Below are positions 62,184 through 64,000 of a stretch of 64,000 nucleotides of DNA, piece after piece. The notes below the pieces were generated by a model, which did not search any database, had not been told where the DNA came from, and saw only the letters and a program-made list of their open reading frames with translations. The translations under genes were made by a program, and so were the position numbers. The stretch lies in NCBI GenBank assembly GCA_041393015.1, contig JAWKKV010000008.1, positions 145,474-209,473 of the forward strand. Direction: 5' to 3'. Numbering within the stretch: the stretch's first letter is position 1; every line of letters begins with the position of its first letter. The DNA is from JAGQYH01 sp041393015. Lineage in GTDB: Bacteria; Bacteroidota; Bacteroidia; Chitinophagales; JADIYW01.

Positions 62184-64000
62184 ATGAAATTCAAACGACG
62201 AAATCTAGAAGTAACCATTGATGGACAAACACTAACAGATTTAATGTTGGATTTTGAAGATATGGTGTTGTATCAACAAATTCATGGTCAACATAGATTT
62301 GAATTAGCCTTAGTAGCTGGAATGGAAGATGACTCTTCCTTAAAAGAAGAAGACTTTATAGGCAAAATAGTAAATGTTCAAATGGGGGCACAAGCCTTAA
62401 ACGGGCATCCGGTACCATTTGTAGCTATTATTGCCAACGTAAAATCTTTTAAAGAACATGCCACACGAAAGCATGTTTATTTATCAGGTTATTCGCCAGA
62501 CTATTTAATGAATTTGAATAGATATACGCGTGCTTTTATAGATAAAACTTTAAAAGACATTGTTACAGAAATTGCAGGAGAATACGATTCGGCATTGATC
62601 GATATCGTTTGTGATCCTAGCTTTACCGAAGTAATTCCTTACGTAGTGCAATATAAGGAAACGGATTATGAGTTCATTAATCGCTTATCACAACAATATG
62701 GAGAGTGGTTCTATTACGACGGAGATAATTTTGTATTTGGCAAACGAATTGCCACCAATCCAATTGTATTAGAGCTACGAAAAAATCTAATGCATGTAGA
62801 ATTTGATCTAGATCTGGTGCCACCCCCTGATCACTTACAAATGTACAATTACCACGAAGCACAACCTTTTAAGAATGATGCCGCCACTTTCCCTCCTCCA
62901 GCTTTTGCACCAGCGCAAGGAGCATTAGGAGCAAGTGATCAATTATTTGGAAGTCAGTTAAAGAAAAAATACCATTCAATAGCGCCTTTACACATGCAAA
63001 CGCAAGCGGGTTTAGACAAATATGCAGATGCTGTTGCAGGAAAAAGAGCCAACGATTTAGCCAATATGAAAGGAGCCAGTGATACATTTGGCCCTACAAT
63101 ATGTTCAGTCATAGATTGGACAGATAAAAATATGTTGAATACAGAATCTAAGGGAAAATTTGTCATTCAGCAAGCCACGCATACTATTAATGCCGTAGGA
63201 GAATATAGAGTAAATTTTACCGCAGCACCAGATGGCAACGACTATCCACCTGTTGATCCAACGGTAAGAATTCCGCAAGTAGGCACAGAAATGGCCAAAG
63301 TAACCAATAACGCAGACGAAGAAAAAAATGCTCGAATAAAAGTCCAATTTCAATGGATGGAAGCCGATCAAGAGTCACCTTGGTTAAGAGTAGCAACAAC
63401 GGCTGCTGGACCTGAAAGAGGCATTTATTGGTTACCCGAAGTAGATGATGAAGTGGTCATTGCGTTTGAAAATTTAAATCCGGATAGACCGTACATGTTA
63501 GCGACAATGTTTAAAAGCAATAGCTACACACAAATTCCCGCAGAATCAACCGATAAGAACGACATCAAAATGATTAAAACCCGAAGTGGACACACCATGA
63601 TTTGGGATGATACCGAAGGCAAAGAAAGTATAACGCTCATAGATAAAAACAACAATAAGGTGCATTTAGATACGCCTAAAAAGAAGATTACTATTTATGC
63701 TCCTAATACGATCAATTTAATATCTACCAATGTAAACATTAGAGCAGGCAATAAAATAAGCATGTTGGCAAAGCCTTTTACAGATGAAAATGGTAAAGAA
63801 TTACCTGGAGATGGAATCATCGAAATGCAATCTAAGTTGAATACGAGTGTTACTTCAGAAGAAGATGAAATTCAATTGAAATCAGAAAAGAACACGTCAA
63901 TTGAAAGTGTGAAGAAAGAAGTAGAGGTAAAAGGAAAATTGAAGGTTAAAATTGAATCTAAAGATATTGAATTAAAAGCAACCAAAGATGTGAAAGCAGA
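62184..64000 (+). CDS. tssI: T6SS spike protein VgrG (TssI), copy 2 (partial, C-terminus off window)
   Basis: 605 codons are visible without a stop. It is a full paralogue of VgrG1: MKFKRRNLEVTIDGQTL start, YKETDYEFINRLSQQYGEWF base region, OB-fold part (ARIKVQFQWMEADQESPWLR, GIYWLPEVDDEVVIAFENLN) and beta-helix needle with NLISTNVNIRAGNKISM and repeated KSEKN/KIESKDIELKAT strands. The needle differs clearly from that of VgrG1, so it should carry a different effector, probably encoded beyond the right edge. The ATG is 82 bp after the small gene. Confidence 0.92.
   Translation, partial: MKFKRRNLEVTIDGQTLTDLMLDFEDMVLYQQIHGQHRFELALVAGMEDDSSLKEEDFIGKIVNVQMGAQALNGHPVPFVAIIANVKSFKEHATRKHVYLSGYSPDYLMNLNRYTRAFIDKTLKDIVTEIAGEYDSALIDIVCDPSFTEVIPYVVQYKETDYEFINRLSQQYGEWFYYDGDNFVFGKRIATNPIVLELRKNLMHVEFDLDLVPPPDHLQMYNYHEAQPFKNDAATFPPPAFAPAQGALGASDQLFGSQLKKKYHSIAPLHMQTQAGLDKYADAVAGKRANDLANMKGASDTFGPTICSVIDWTDKNMLNTESKGKFVIQQATHTINAVGEYRVNFTAAPDGNDYPPVDPTVRIPQVGTEMAKVTNNADEEKNARIKVQFQWMEADQESPWLRVATTAAGPERGIYWLPEVDDEVVIAFENLNPDRPYMLATMFKSNSYTQIPAESTDKNDIKMIKTRSGHTMIWDDTEGKESITLIDKNNNKVHLDTPKKKITIYAPNTINLISTNVNIRAGNKISMLAKPFTDENGKELPGDGIIEMQSKLNTSVTSEEDEIQLKSEKNTSIESVKKEVEVKGKLKVKIESKDIELKATKDVKA

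Noticed and set aside
1..64000. tRNA, rRNA or known riboswitch genes
   Set aside because: No cloverleaf with TTC-containing T arm, no rRNA-like GC-rich block and no riboswitch consensus recognised by eye in the intergenic regions.

Overview
The window looks like a low-GC member of the Bacteroidota with gliding-type and type IX secretion (T9SS) biology. Evidence: a gldA-gldF-gldG block, a PorP/SprF-type membrane protein, C-terminal T9SS sorting domains, Bacteroidota-type promoters (-33 TTG, about 20 bp, -7 TAnnTTTG-like), few Shine-Dalgarno sites, and a Bacteroidota-specific subtype iii type VI secretion system (T6SSiii). No rRNA, tRNA or CRISPR array is visible.

Layout. 1-10351: a secreted CocE/NonD-type hydrolase (runs off the left edge), a lipoprotein, gldAFG, a Rieske ferredoxin, leuD, an LpxH-like hydrolase and a secreted protein. 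10659-27471: a phospho-signalling block with three Hanks-type Ser/Thr kinases, a PP2C phosphatase, an FHA protein, an FHA-ABC transporter fusion, TPR/Sel1 proteins and exported proteins of unknown function. 27819-40967: a giant T9SS adhesin-like gene (FG-GAP, LRR, Ig-like and BspA/DUF285 modules, 123-bp repeats, sorting domain) interrupted by four single-base frameshifts, then its PorP/SprF partner and a second T9SS cargo. 41086-53231: a DUF5723 barrel gene followed by the T6SSiii core tssE-F-G-N-K-O-H-B-C. 53258-64000: a truncated zinc-ribbon transposase-like gene, then two hcp/vgrG effector modules.

How it works together. TssB/TssC form the sheath, ClpV recycles it, TssE/F/G/K form the baseplate, and TssN/TssO are T6SSiii membrane components. 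Two Hcp proteins differing at a single residue each head a cargo module. Module 1 carries a small HYT/ADP-ribosyltransferase-like protein, VgrG, a possible adaptor, a PAAR-like (DUF4280) nuclease effector resembling PoNe, and its DUF1911-type (PoNi-like) immunity protein. Module 2 carries an unknown 75-residue protein and a second VgrG. The kinases, phosphatase and FHA proteins suggest phosphorylation control like the PpkA/PppA/Fha pathway of other T6SSs, but the link is inferred from proximity only.

The most novel signal is non-coding. A four-unit tandem ACTGG(T/C)A...CGTATAA array with 21-23 bp spacing sits at exactly the same distance upstream of a matching promoter at both hcp genes, and a decayed third copy lies between the modules. 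This looks like an undescribed operator array controlling hcp expression.
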